Assembly (NCBI RefSeq): GCF_000718255.1
Contig: NZ_JOFJ01000017.1
Location: forward strand, 1 to 64,000
Length of the DNA stretch: 64,000 bases
Reading direction: 5' to 3'
Source of the DNA: Spirillospora albida
GTDB lineage: Bacteria; Actinomycetota; Actinomycetes; Streptosporangiales; Streptosporangiaceae
Shown here piece by piece: positions 14,033-24,338 of the stretch. Both the position numbers and the translations under genes were made by a program. A model generated the notes under the pieces. The model saw only the letters and a list, made by a program, of their open reading frames with translations, ran no database searches and was not told the DNA's origin. Position 1 is the stretch's first letter. Every line of letters begins with the position of its first letter.

Positions 14033-14767
14033 TCAGGCGAAGAGGTACCGGAAGACCGCCTCGCCGACGTTCCGGTCGGTCACCTCGGCGCCGTTGGCCT
14101 CCTCGCGGGCGAACTTCACCGCGTCCTGCAGCCGCTCGACCCGGCCGAGCAGCTCGTTGACGCGCTGAGCCGGAAGCGCCCCCGAGAACTTCACCGTCGT
14201 CCAGTGTCCGACGGCGACGTCCTCGTAGTACACCTCGACCTGGGCCGGGTGCTTCTCGGTCGCCTCCGCCTTGACGTGGTTGCGCGGCACCTTCTTGGTC
14301 TTCACGGTGCGGACCGGCTCCGTCCGCCACACGTCGGTGGACGGGTCGAACACCCACGTCTCCGCGGCGTCCAGAACCGGCAGCTTCTTCACGAACGTGT
14401 GCAGGTCCTTGAGCTGCTTCTCCAGGAACAGCAGGTAGGACACCGGCACGTCGCGCAGGAGGGTCGTGCCGTCCACGGTCACGTCGGCGCGGGCCGTGCA
14501 GTTCGCCCAGTCCTTCGTCGCCGTGACATCGAACAGCCGCGTCAGCGACCGCGTCACGTCACCGAGGACGTCGTCGACCTTGACCTGGACGCGGGTGGAC
14601 TCCGGCGGCAGCTGCTCGCCCTCCTCGTCCTTCGGCTGGTACGTCCGCGAGATGCCGGACAGCAGCGGAGCCTTCTGGACGGCGTGATGCGCCGCGGTCA
14701 GGTCCTGGAAGGACTTGCTCTTCACGCCCTTCTCGACCGCGATGATCTGGTTCAGCTTCGTCGGCAC
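14033..14767 (-). CDS. conserved actinobacterial protein of unknown function (DUF7873-like)
   Basis: A 244-residue soluble protein starting at the GTG VPTKLNQIIAVEKGVKS, preceded by GAAGGGGG. I recognise it as a conserved family found in Streptomyces and relatives, which I recall as DUF7873; the number is from memory. There are no membrane segments or known catalytic motif. It is rich in charged residues, with a Lys/Arg/His-rich stretch VKTKKVPRNHVKAEATEKHP in the second half that could contact RNA, and a C-terminal helix VNELLGRVERLQDAVKFARE. It lies 56 bases after the ABC-F gene and directly upstream of the two tRNA-like RNAs on the same strand, so it may be their protein partner. Function is unknown. 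Confidence 0.85.
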   Translation of the reverse strand: MPTKLNQIIAVEKGVKSKSFQDLTAAHHAVQKAPLLSGISRTYQPKDEEGEQLPPESTRVQVKVDDVLGDVTRSLTRLFDVTATKDWANCTARADVTVDGTTLLRDVPVSYLLFLEKQLKDLHTFVKKLPVLDAAETWVFDPSTDVWRTEPVRTVKTKKVPRNHVKAEATEKHPAQVEVYYEDVAVGHWTTVKFSGALPAQRVNELLGRVERLQDAVKFAREEANGAEVTDRNVGEAVFRYLFA

Positions 14768-14823
14768 CCCGTCCGCCCCCTTCGCTTCTCGGGCACGACC
14801 GTAACAGTGATTCATCGGTGACA

Positions 14824-16467
14824 TCACCGCATTAATTCGTCCATCGGCTCCCCTTCTGTGAGGCCCGTCGCCCGGTCGAGGTGCAGGCGGCGGGTGATGT
14901 CGAGGGTCCGGAGGAAGCGCAGGTCGTGGCTGACCACGATCAGCGCGCCCCGGTAGGCGGACAGGGCCTCGGCGAGCTGCCGGGCGCTCGCCAGGTCGAG
15001 GTTGTTCGTCGGCTCGTCCAGGAGGAGCAGCCGCGGCGCCGGGTCGGCGAGCAGCAGCGACGCCAGGACGGCGCGGAACCGCTCGCCGCCGGACAGCGTG
15101 CCCGCGCGCTGGTCGGCGCGAGCGCCCCTGAACAGGAACCGGGCGAGACCCGCCCGGATCTCGTTCGGCGACGCGTCCGGGGCGTGCCGGTGGACGTTCT
15201 CCGCGACGGTGAGATCCTCATCCAGGACGTCCAGCCGCTGCGGCAGGTACCGGACGCCCTGCACGCCGATCTCGACCTCCATACCGTCCGGCACCGCTTC
15301 CCCGACGAGCGCCCGCAGGAGCGTCGTCTTGCCGGAGCCGTTCGGACCGACGAGCGCGATCCGCTCCGGTCCCCGGACGATCAGCTCGGTGAGCGTGCCG
15401 GGCACCGGGTCGGGCGCCGTCAGGCCGGTGACGGTGACGATGGTGCGGCCCGCCGGGACCGCCGTCGCCGGGAGGGCGATCCGGATCTCGGCGTCCTCCC
15501 TCACCAGTTCCTCCGCCTCGTCCAGACGGGCGCGGGCATCGGCGAGGCGCCCCTCGTGCATGATGCGGTGCTTGCCGGCCGAGACCTGCGCCTCCCGCTT
15601 CCGCGCGCCCATGACGATCTTCGGTTCGCGCTTCTGCTCGTACATCTTGTTCCCGTAGCGCTTCCGGCGGGCGAGCTTGACGTGCGCCTCCGCCAGCTCC
15701 CGCTTCTGGCGGCGCACGTCGGTCTCCGCCGTCCGGACGGCCCGCTCGGCGGCCTCCCGCTCGACCGCGAGGAGGTCCTCGTAGGCCGTCAGGGTCCCGC
15801 CGAACGTCCGGACGGCGCCGTCCCGCAGGTCGGCGATCGCGTCGACGCGGTCGAGCAGCTCCCGGTCGTGGCTGACGACGACGAGCACCCCCGTCCAGGA
15901 ATCGACCGCGTCGTACAGGCGGCGGCGCGCGTCGACGTCGAGGTTGTTGGTCGGCTCGTCCAGCAGCAGGACGGCCGGACGCGCCAGGAACAGCGCGGCC
16001 AGCCCGGTCAGCACGGCCTCCCCGCCCGACAGGGTCGGGACCGGACGGTCGAGGCCGAGGTGGGCGAGGCCGAGCCGGTCCAGTTCGGCGCGGGCGCGCT
16101 CCTCCACGTCCCAGTCGTCACCGACGGCGGCGAAGTTCTCCTCGGTCGCCCCGCCTCGCTCGATCGCGTGCAGCGCGGTGCGCGCCGCCGTGATACCGAG
16201 CAGGTCGGAGACGGTGGCGGTGCCGTCCAGGACGAGGTCCTGCGGCAGGTACCCGACCGCACCCCGGACGTCGACCGTCCCGGACACGGGGCGCAGCTCC
16301 CCCGCGATGAGTTTGAGCAGGGTCGATTTCCCGGACCCGTTGACACCGATCAGCCCGGTGCGGCCGGTGCCGAACGCGGCGTCCAGTCCGTCCAGGACGG
16401 GGGTTCCGTCGGGGTGGGAGAAGGTCAGGTCCGAGCACACGATGGCATATGACAAAGCGGCCTCCAC
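14824..16467 (-). CDS. ABC-F family ATPase (ribosome-acting, antibiotic-resistance-like)
   Basis: A 547-residue protein with two ABC domains and no membrane part. First domain: Walker A GVNGSGKST (residues 41-49), LSGGEAVL, LLLDEPTNNLD. Second: GPNGSGKTT, LSGGERFRA, LLLLDEPTNNLD. The DEPTNNLD pair and a charged linker (KRYGNKMYEQKREPKIVMGA) between the domains are ABC-F hallmarks. Such proteins bind the ribosomal E site and either rescue it from drugs or tune translation. The ATG at 16467 lacks a strong ribosome site; a slightly later start is possible. The long structured leader upstream suggests control by ribosome stalling. Confidence 0.92.
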   Translation of the reverse strand: MEAALSYAIVCSDLTFSHPDGTPVLDGLDAAFGTGRTGLIGVNGSGKSTLLKLIAGELRPVSGTVDVRGAVGYLPQDLVLDGTATVSDLLGITAARTALHAIERGGATEENFAAVGDDWDVEERARAELDRLGLAHLGLDRPVPTLSGGEAVLTGLAALFLARPAVLLLDEPTNNLDVDARRRLYDAVDSWTGVLVVVSHDRELLDRVDAIADLRDGAVRTFGGTLTAYEDLLAVEREAAERAVRTAETDVRRQKRELAEAHVKLARRKRYGNKMYEQKREPKIVMGARKREAQVSAGKHRIMHEGRLADARARLDEAEELVREDAEIRIALPATAVPAGRTIVTVTGLTAPDPVPGTLTELIVRGPERIALVGPNGSGKTTLLRALVGEAVPDGMEVEIGVQGVRYLPQRLDVLDEDLTVAENVHRHAPDASPNEIRAGLARFLFRGARADQRAGTLSGGERFRAVLASLLLADPAPRLLLLDEPTNNLDLASARQLAEALSAYRGALIVVSHDLRFLRTLDITRRLHLDRATGLTEGEPMDELMR

Positions 16468-16506
16468 TACGCATGGATGGGATGCGGATAGCTGGAGGCA
16501 CCGCGC

Positions 16507-16656
16507 TCAGGGCGCGAAAAAACCCGGCTGGACGAGAGTCAGCACTGAGGTACGCAGGCGCGGGCCGATAACGGCCGTGGCGCGGTGCCGGACCTCAGTT
16601 CTCCAATGGACTCCCCAACCGGGCGACGATAGAACCAGGAAAGCGTAAGCGATCAC
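16507..16656 (-). CDS. possible leader peptide ORF of the ABC-F gene
   Basis: A 49-codon GTG-started frame (VIAYAFLVLSSPGWGVHW at its start, TLVQPGFFAP at its end) runs through the whole attenuator and stops 39 bases before the ABC-F start. Several stem strands lie inside it, so a ribosome stalled by a drug would change which hairpin forms. There is no clear ribosome site, and the promoter at 16642-16670 would start transcription inside it. It may therefore begin later or not be translated. Confidence 0.35.
   Translation of the reverse strand: MIAYAFLVLSSPGWGVHWRTEVRHRATAVIGPRLRTSVLTLVQPGFFAP
16517..16623 (-). promoter_or_regulatory. attenuator (terminator-type leader) of the ABC-F gene
   Basis: On the minus strand CCCGGTTGG (16623-16615) pairs with CCAGCCGGG (16531-16523), which is followed immediately by TTTTTT (16522-16517), an intrinsic-terminator layout 50 bases before the ABC-F start. 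Inside, GAGTC/GACTC (16613-16609 with 16540-16536), ACTGAGGT/ACCTCAGT (16599-16592 with 16551-16544) and a GGCCG-TTAT-CGGCC hairpin stack up. ABC-F resistance genes are known to be induced by ribosome-mediated attenuation; that mechanism here is inference. Confidence 0.65.
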
Positions 16657-16670
16657 AGCCGAATAAGCAA
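16642..16670 (-). promoter_or_regulatory. promoter of the ABC-F unit
   Basis: On the minus strand TTGCTT (16670-16665), 17 bases, then TACGCT (16647-16642). It lies just past the pheT terminator and before the attenuator, so it would give a leader of about 165 bases. Its -35 overlaps the terminator tail. Confidence 0.5.
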
Positions 16671-16704
16671 GGGGCGGCCCGAAGGAATCTTCGAGCCGCC
16701 CCTT
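16669..16704 (-). terminator. terminator of pheST
   Basis: AAGGGGCGGC (16669-16678) pairs with GCCGCCCCTT (16695-16704), and an inner CGAAG-GAAT-CTTCG stem continues it. On the minus strand it is followed by the T-rich TTGCTTATT. It lies 12 bases after the pheT stop. Confidence 0.85.
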
Positions 16705-16715
16705 CGCGCCTGCGG

Positions 16716-19192
16716 TCAGGTGCCGCGCAGGACCGCGCCGGTGCGCTCGGACGCCACGGCCACCGCGGCGTCGCGGGCCTGCGACGCCTCCTCGGCGGTG
16801 AGCGTCCGGTCCGGCGCGCGGAAGCGGAGCGCGTAGGCGAGGGACTTGCGGCCCTCCCCGATCTGCTCGCCGGTGTAGACGTCGAACAGCCGGACGGCCT
16901 CCAGCAGGGCGCCGGCGCCGTCGCGCAGGGCCGCCTCGACCTCGGCGGCCGGGACGGCGGTGTCCACGACCAGCGCGACGTCCTGCGTGGCGACCGGGTA
17001 GGTCGACACGTGCGGCGCGCGCGGCGTGACCGGCTCGCCGAGGCGGCGCAGCTCCAGTTCCATCGCGCAGCTCCGGGCCGGCAGCCCGTACGCCTTGGTG
17101 ACGCGCGGGTGCAGCTCGCCCGCGTGACCGACGAGCGTGTCGCCGACGTAGAGCGCGGCGCAGCGTCCCGGGTGCCAGGGGGCGTGCCGGTCCTGCTTCA
17201 CCGTCAGCTCGACGCCGACCTCCGCCGCGACCGTGCGGGCGGCCTCGACCGCGTCCGCCCACAGGGCCGGACGGCCCGCGCCCCACCAGCTCGACCGCTC
17301 ACGGTCGCCGGACAGCACGACCGCCACGCGGTGCGGCTGGTCGGGAAGCGCCGCGTCCACGGACGCGACCTCCTCGGCGGTCGGGCCGCGGTCCACGGCG
17401 AGGCGCGGCGCGCGGGCCGGGGCGTCCGGGCGGGGCCGGAACACCACGCCCATCTCGAACAGGGCCGCGTCGCCGAACCCGCGCCCGACGTTGTGCGCGA
17501 GGGCCCGCAGCAGGCCGGGCAGCAGCGTCGTGCGCAGCAGCGGCTCGTCCTCCGACAGGGGGTTCGCCAGCCGCAGGGTCGTGCGGCGCGCGTCGCCGGC
17601 CGGGAGCTGGAGGTCGTCCCAGTCCTTCGCGGCGACGAACGGGAACGCGAGGACCTCGGTGTATCCGGCGCCCGCCAGCGCGCGGCCGACCCGGCGGCGG
17701 AGCCGCTGCGCGGCGGTCAGGCCCTGACCGGCGGCGGGGCGCGGCGCCCGCGACGGGATCGCCTCGTACCCCTCCAGCCGGATGACCTCCTCCGCGAGGT
17801 CGTTCGGGTCGGTGAGGTCGGGACGCCACGACGGCGGCGTGACCGTGAGCGTCTCGCCGCCCGTCACCGCGCAGCCGACCTGCTCCAGGCGCCGGACGAC
17901 GGTGTCGCGGTCGTAGGCCACGCCCGCGACGCGGCCCGGGTGGGCCGCCGGGATCGTGATCGCGGCGGCCTCCACCGGCGCCTCGGCGTGCGTCACGCCC
18001 GGGACGATCTCGGCGCCGCCCAGCTCGGCGAGCATCCGGGCCGCGCGGTACGACGCGTACAGCGGCAGGTCGCGGTCGACGCCGCGCTCGAACCGGTAGG
18101 ACGCCTCGCTGTGCAGCCGGTGCCGGCGCACCATGCGCGCGACGCCGATGTCGTCGAAGTGCGCCGCCTCGATCACCATGTCGGTGGAGCGGTCGCCGAT
18201 CTCGGTGGTGAGGCCGCCCATCGTGCCCGCCAGCGAGATCGGGCCCGAGTCGTCGGTGATCAGGATGTCCTCGGGGTCGAGCGTCCGCTTGACGTGGTCG
18301 AGGGTCTCCAGGCTCTCGCCGGGCGCGGCGCGCCGCACCACGATCGGGCCGGTGAGGGCGGACCGGTCGAACGCGTGCAGCGGCTGCCCGAGCTCCAGCA
18401 TCAGGTAGTTCGTCACGTCCACGGCGAGCGACACCGGGCGCATCCCGGCGCGGTGCAGGCGGACCCGCATCCACACCGGGGTCTGCGCGTCCGGGTCGAG
18501 GCCGCGGATCTCGCGCAGGACGAACCGGTCGCACGCGGACGGGTCGGCGATCGCCGCCGGGTACGCCTCGGCGGTCTCGCCGGGGAGCTCCACGTCGGCG
18601 GGGTCCTTGAACGGCAGGCCGTACGCGGTCGCCGCCTCGCGGGCCAGGCCCCGGATCGACAGGGCGTAGCCGCGGTCGGGGGTGACGGCGATGTCGAGGA
18701 CGTCGTCGCGCAGCCCGAACAGCCCGATCGCGTCGACGCCGACGGGGGTGTCGGCCGGGAGGACCAGGATGCCGCCGTGGTCCTCGCCGATGCCCAGCTC
18801 GCTGACCGAGCAGATCATGCCCTCGGACAGCTTCCCGTAGGTCTTCCGCGAGCCGATCTTGAAGCCGCCGGGCAGCTCGCCGCCCGGCAGGATCACCACG
18901 ACGCGGTCGCCGACGGCGAAGTTCGTCGCGCCGCAGACGATGTTCTGCGGCTCGCCGGTGCCGTTGGCGTCGCCGACGTCCACCTGGCAGAACCGGATGG
19001 GCTTCTTGAACCCGGTGAGCTCCTCGATCGCGAGGACCTCCCCGACCACCAGGGGGCCCTCGAGGTCGGCGCCGGCGCGGTCGACCGTCTCGACCTCCAG
19101 GCCGGCCGCGATCAGCTTCTCGGCCAGGTCGCGTCCCGTGACCTCGGCGGGCAGGTCGACGTACTCGCGCAGCCAGGAAAGCGGGGCCCGCA

Positions 19193-19193
<1 letters not shown>
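16716..19193 (-). CDS. pheT: phenylalanyl-tRNA synthetase beta chain
   Basis: The 825-residue beta subunit of the (alpha-beta)2 enzyme. It starts [18 protein letters not shown] and has the EMAP-like tRNA-binding domain near residues 40-150 ([11 protein letters not shown] to NIVCGATNF), the B3/B4 editing region, and the C-terminal anticodon-binding FDX domain ([13 protein letters not shown] to [14 protein letters not shown]). The ATG at 19193 shares one base with the pheS stop (TGATG), so the two are coupled. The length is typical of actinobacteria. Confidence 0.97.
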
Positions 19194-20344
<1,151 letters not shown>

Positions 20345-20448
20345 GTGCGCGGGCGGTGAGGATCCGGAAACGGGACGTACGGCGTGCGCGTGGCGCGCGG
20401 CCCGACAGGAACTCCCGATGACCGCCGGTCCGGCGGGACGCGCCGGGC

Positions 20449-21630
20449 TCAGCCGGCGTGGTCGGGGGCCCCTGCGGGCACGGTAAATCGGAACTCGGCG
20501 CCGCCGCCGGGCGCGCGGCGCACCGCGATCCCGCCGCCGTGCGCCTCGACGAGGCCCTTCACGATGTAGAGGCCGAGCCCGGTGCCGCCGCGGCGGTTGC
20601 CGCCGGGGCCGCGCCAGAACCGCCGGAACACGCGCTGGGCGGCCTCGGGCGGGATGCCCTCGCCCTCGTCGCGCACCGACACGGCGGCCCCTTCCTCGTG
20701 TGCGGTCGGTTCCACCACGATCGTGACGGTTCCGGCGCCGTGCCGCACGGCGTTTTCGATGAGGTTGCCGAGGATCTGGTCGATCTTGTCGGGGTCGAGC
20801 CACAGATCGGGCAGCGCGCCCCGCACCTCGAACCGGAACCGGTCCTCCGGGTCGCCGGCCGCGACCCGTCCGGCGAGCACCTTGCGGACGGCCGCCGGCA
20901 GATCGACGACCTGGCGGCGCATCTCCAGCCGGCCGGCCTCGATGCGCGACACGTCCAGCAGCTCGGTGATCAGGCGGGTGACCCGGTCGGCGTCGGAGTT
21001 GACCGTCTCCAGCATGACGCGCTTCTGGTCGTCGTTGAACCGGTGCCACTTCGCCAGCAGCGTCGCGGTGAAGCCCTTCACGCTGGTCAGCGGCGACCGC
21101 AGCTCGTGCGCCACGGTCGAGACGAGGTCGGCGCGGTCGCGCTCGCGGCGCGCGCGCTGCACGGCGTCGCGCAGGCAGACGGTGAACCGCTCGACCCTGC
21201 CCGTCCGGTCGCGCCGGTACCCGGCGGTGACCAGCAGCTCGGTGCCGTCCGGCAGGAACAGGACCCGCTCGGGGTGCCGCGTGCGGGTGCTGAGGCCGTC
21301 GTAGGGCGCGAGGAACTTCCACCAGTCGCGGCCGTCGGCGTCGTGCAGCGGCAGCACGTCGCGGAAGTCGCCGCCGAGCGCGGACTCGGCGGTGGTGCCG
21401 GTCATCCGGACGGCGGCGGCGTTGAACACCACGACGCGGGCGTCGCGGTCGGCCACCAGCAGGCCGTCGGGCAGGTCGTCCGCCGGCCCCGCCGCGGCGC
21501 ACGCCGCGGGCGGGCGCCGCGCGGCGGGCACGAGCGGCCCGGAACGGGGCGCGCGCGCGGCCACGCGAGACGGTTCCTCTCCGCCCACAGCGGCCTCCAG
21601 AACACCGATCAGTACGCGGCCTGTCGACAT
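20449..21630 (-). CDS. soluble PAS-domain sensor histidine kinase
   Basis: A 393-residue kinase without membrane segments. A PAS-like domain (about residues 50-165, [24 protein letters not shown] onward) precedes a HisKA domain with the phospho-acceptor His in [19 protein letters not shown]. The HATPase domain has the N box [16 protein letters not shown]1 RDEGEGIP and G2 GGTGLGLYI. No response-regulator gene is adjacent. It lies 51 bases downstream of the STAS gene on the same strand, suggesting a shared signalling unit. The signal sensed is unknown. Confidence 0.9.
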   Translation of the reverse strand: MSTGRVLIGVLEAAVGGEEPSRVAARAPRSGPLVPAARRPPAACAAAGPADDLPDGLLVADRDARVVVFNAAAVRMTGTTAESALGGDFRDVLPLHDADGRDWWKFLAPYDGLSTRTRHPERVLFLPDGTELLVTAGYRRDRTGRVERFTVCLRDAVQRARRERDRADLVSTVAHELRSPLTSVKGFTATLLAKWHRFNDDQKRVMLETVNSDADRVTRLITELLDVSRIEAGRLEMRRQVVDLPAAVRKVLAGRVAAGDPEDRFRFEVRGALPDLWLDPDKIDQILGNLIENAVRHGAGTVTIVVEPTAHEEGAAVSVRDEGEGIPPEAAQRVFRRFWRGPGGNRRGGTGLGLYIVKGLVEAHGGGIAVRRAPGGGAEFRFTVPAGAPDHAG

Positions 21631-21681
21631 CAGACTCTAGCCCCAGTCGGGCACCGCGGGGACCCGTGGAACACCCCGCGG

Positions 21682-22149
21682 CTAGGCGGATGTGGCCCCC
21701 GCGACGGCGTCCGCGACGTCCGGGTGCACGACGAACAGCCGGTGCAGCCCGGTGATCCGCAGGAGCCGCAGCTGGGCGGGCCGGACCCCGGCGAGGACGA
21801 TCTCCCCGCCCGCCGCGCTCGCGTGGTTGTGCGCCGACACCAGCGCGCCGAGCCCGGCCGCGTCGCAGAACGGGACCCCGGCGAAATCGACCACGATCCT
21901 CCGGAACCCCGCCTCGTGCAGGCCCGTGAGCCGGGCGCGGAGCGTGTCGGCCGTGTGCACGTCGAGCTCGCCGGTGACCGTCGCGACGGCCGTGCCGCCG
22001 CGGACCGCGGACACCTCGACCTCCACCTCGGCCACCGCGCCCTGGGGCCACGCGCCGGGCACGGCCGGCGGCACGGACGCGCCCGTCCGGCACCGTGTCT
22101 CCGGCGCCCGCCGGACCTGCCTCCTGCCCGCCCTCGTGTCCTCGGTCAT
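21682..22149 (-). CDS. STAS-domain protein (anti-sigma factor antagonist type)
   Basis: A 155-residue protein whose last 105 residues form a STAS domain: VRGGTAVATVTGELDVHTAD, RRIVVDFAGVPFCDAAGLGALV, where the usual phospho-Ser position follows the Asp-Ser/Cys region (here FCDAAG, lacking Ser), then AAGGEIVLAGVRPAQLRLLRITG. The ATG at 22149 is preferred; the N-terminal 45 residues are low complexity. The missing Ser suggests it may not be switched by phosphorylation. Confidence 0.85.
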   Translation of the reverse strand: MTEDTRAGRRQVRRAPETRCRTGASVPPAVPGAWPQGAVAEVEVEVSAVRGGTAVATVTGELDVHTADTLRARLTGLHEAGFRRIVVDFAGVPFCDAAGLGALVSAHNHASAAGGEIVLAGVRPAQLRLLRITGLHRLFVVHPDVADAVAGATSA

Positions 22150-22535
22150 CCCATAGCCCCCACTCCGCGCGGCATCGTCGCCGCCCTGGTCAACACCACC
22201 GTAGGCACCCGGTGGAACACGGGTATCCCTCGCACGACCGGTCTTCGCTCCTCCCTGAGAACGAGCCGGTCGCCCGGAACATCCCCGGCCCGGAAGAACA
22301 GCCCCGACTCCCCCGTTCGGGCCACCATCCTTGCAGGTCACCGCCGATGAAGCGGGGGAACTCGCGACCGGTTGCGGCCAGTCGATCACAGAACGCGGTC
22401 AAATCGGGAAAATCAGTGCATCACACGGTGGCGTTCTTCGCCCCCGTTTCGCGTCCAACGGTTTGTCTCGCCCGCCGAGACGCGAATCGCGCGCGGCTCG
22501 TCGCCCGTCACGGACCGCTCGTCCCGCCCCGGCGG
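22150..22535. other. 386-base intergenic region
   Basis: Separates the STAS gene from the rRNA methyltransferase gene, both on the minus strand. I find no convincing gene. Minus-strand TACGGT near 22190-22200 could be a -10 for the STAS gene but has no matching -35. No clear terminator for the infC operon is visible. Confidence 0.4.
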
Positions 22536-23354
22536 TCAGGTGCGGCGCTGTTCCCGGGCCGAGGCGTACAGGCATACGGCCGCCGCCGTGGCCAGGTTCA
22601 GGCTCTCGGCGCGGCCGTGGATCGGGACGCGGACCACCTCGTCGACGTGCTGGAGGATCTCGTCCGGCAGGCCCCACGCCTCGTTCCCGAAGACCCACGC
22701 GGTGGGCTTGGCCAGGAGGCCGCCGTCCATCGCGTCGTCGAGGGTGCGCTCGCCCGCGCCGTCCGCGGCGAGGACCGTCAGGCCCGCGCCCTTGAGTTCG
22801 GAAATCAGGTCGCCGAAGCGCGGGCCCACGACCACCGGGAGGTGGAAGAGGCTGCCCGCCGACGCCCGCACGCACTTGCCGTTGTACGGGTCGACGGACG
22901 CGTCGGTGAACACGACCGACTCCGAGCCCGCGGCGTCGGCGGTGCGCAGCACCGTGCCGGCGTTCCCCGGGTCGCGGACGTGCGCGAGGACCGTGACCAG
23001 ACGGGGGCCGGACGCGAGCGCCGCGTCCAGCCCGACGTCGAGGAACTCGCAGACCGCCAGCAGCCCCTGGGGGGTGACGGTCTGCGCCAGCTCGGCCATG
23101 ACCTCGCCGCTCACCCGCAGCACCGGCACACCGGCGCGCTCGGCGGCGAGGACCAGATCGGCGTGCCGGGTCTCCGCCTCGGCGGTGGTGAACAGCTCCG
23201 CGAGCCCGCCGGGCGTCGCGAGGGCCTCGCGCACCGCCTGCGGGCCCTCGGCGAGGAACCGGCGCTCGCGGCGCCGGAACGCCCGCTTGGCGAGCCGGCG
23301 AGCGGCCTTCACCCGCGGTGATCGGAGAGAGGTCAGCTCGCGGCCCGCCATCAC
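22536..23354 (-). CDS. TrmH/SpoU-family RNA 2'-O-methyltransferase (TsnR-like)
   Basis: A 272-residue protein with an N-terminal substrate-binding domain (FLAEGPQAVREAL) and a C-terminal SPOUT knot: LAHVRDPGNAGTVLRTADAAG (motif 1), WVFGNEAWGLPDEIL (motif 2) and VPIHGRAESLNLATAAAVCLY (motif 3). Downstream of rplT it matches the position of the mycobacterial rRNA methyltransferase tsnR. The exact target (23S rRNA is likely) cannot be read from sequence. Two Met codons at 23354 and 23351 are equivalent starts. Confidence 0.92.
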   Translation of the reverse strand: MMAGRELTSLRSPRVKAARRLAKRAFRRRERRFLAEGPQAVREALATPGGLAELFTTAEAETRHADLVLAAERAGVPVLRVSGEVMAELAQTVTPQGLLAVCEFLDVGLDAALASGPRLVTVLAHVRDPGNAGTVLRTADAAGSESVVFTDASVDPYNGKCVRASAGSLFHLPVVVGPRFGDLISELKGAGLTVLAADGAGERTLDDAMDGGLLAKPTAWVFGNEAWGLPDEILQHVDEVVRVPIHGRAESLNLATAAAVCLYASAREQRRT

Positions 23355-23385
23355 ATCGCTTCCGTCCGTCCGGCCGGGGGCCGGA

Positions 23386-23766
23386 TCAGGCCGCCTCCGC
23401 GCTTCCCTCGGTGGGCAGCGCGTCCTTGGCGACCGTGACCAGCGCGGCGAACGCGGCCGCGTCGTTCACGGCCAGCTCGGCCAGCATGCGGCGGTCGACC
23501 TCGACGCCGGCGGCCTTCAGGCCCTGGATGAACCGGTTGTAGGTGATGCCGTTCGCGCGGGCGGCGGCGTTGATCCGCTGGATCCACAGCCGGCGGAACT
23601 GGCCCTTCCGGTCCTTGCGGTCACGGAAGGCGTAGGTCATGGAGTGGAGCTGCTGCTCCTTCGCCTTGCGGTACAGGCGCGACCGCTGGCCGCGGTAGCC
23701 GCTCGACCGCTCCAGGACGACCCGACGCTTCTTGGCGGCGTTGACCGCCCGCTTCACGCGTGCCAC
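23386..23766 (-). CDS. rplT: 50S ribosomal protein L20
   Basis: The 126-residue L20, with [20 protein letters not shown], the basic [16 protein letters not shown] segment and [16 protein letters not shown]. It binds 23S rRNA early in assembly and in some bacteria represses its own operon through the mRNA leader. The extension at the C-terminus ([10 protein letters not shown]) is short. It is the third gene of infC-rpmI-rplT. Confidence 0.98.
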   Translation of the reverse strand: MARVKRAVNAAKKRRVVLERSSGYRGQRSRLYRKAKEQQLHSMTYAFRDRKDRKGQFRRLWIQRINAAARANGITYNRFIQGLKAAGVEVDRRMLAELAVNDAAAFAALVTVAKDALPTEGSAEAA

Positions 23767-23838
23767 GTGCTGAACTCCTTCGTGGGGGCCGGGGCCATGC
23801 GGGCCTCGGCCGGTCGCTGATGTTGCCGGTGAGCGTGC

Positions 23839-24033
23839 TTACTTGCGCAGCAGCTTCTTGATGTTCTTCGCGTCGGCGTCGGACACCACGGCCATGCCGT
23901 CGAGCCGCCGGGTCCGCTTGGACGCCTTGTGCTCGAGCAGGTGGTTCTTGTTGGCGCGGCGGCGCATCACCTTGCCGGAGCCGGTCAGCTTGAACCGCTT
24001 CTTGGCACCGCTGTGGGTCTTGGTCTTCGGCAT
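23839..24033 (-). CDS. rpmI: 50S ribosomal protein L35
   Basis: The 64-residue L35 ([20 protein letters not shown], basic and ending NIKKLLRK). It lies between infC and rplT as in most bacteria. The 305-base gap from infC to this gene is unusually long and may hold its own signals. Confidence 0.98.
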   Translation of the reverse strand: MPKTKTHSGAKKRFKLTGSGKVMRRRANKNHLLEHKASKRTRRLDGMAVVSDADAKNIKKLLRK

Positions 24034-24338
24034 GGTCGCCGTCGTCTCCCTCGCTTCGGGCCCCCGTGCGGCGGCACGGAGGCGCGCCTGATCGGCGCAT
24101 CTCGCGGTTTCCCGCGGGAGGCGCCGGGTCAGGCCTCAATGTACGTGCGTCACGGCCCCGTCCAGGACGGGGCCATGGGTCGGAACCACCCGGTAGAGCG
24201 GTCCCGCACCGGACGTCCGGTCGCTTCCGGAGCCCGGCGGTACCCGCCGGCCGGCGCCGCCTTCGAGCCCGGCTCCACGGCCTGCCCGCAGGCCCGGCCG
24301 CGAACCCCGCCGGCCCGCGCTCCGCGGGCCGGAGCGGA
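24034..24338 (-). other. infC-rpmI gap with a hairpin
   Basis: 305 bases without a gene. GGCCCCGT (24154-24161) and ACGGGGCC (24167-24174) form a hairpin with a five-base loop. On the minus strand it is not followed by T residues, so it is not a clear terminator. It may be an RNA-binding or processing element in the rpmI leader. Confidence 0.45.

Noticed and set aside
13707..14168. Open plus-strand frame whose translation includes AGIEPAS and AGFEPA segments
   Set aside because: These are what antisense reading of tRNA T-arms gives. The frame lies opposite the tRNA-like RNAs and is not a protein gene.
13603..16715. Prophage or integrated element next to tRNA-like sequence
   Set aside because: No integrase, attachment-site duplication, phage structural gene or insertion sequence is visible.
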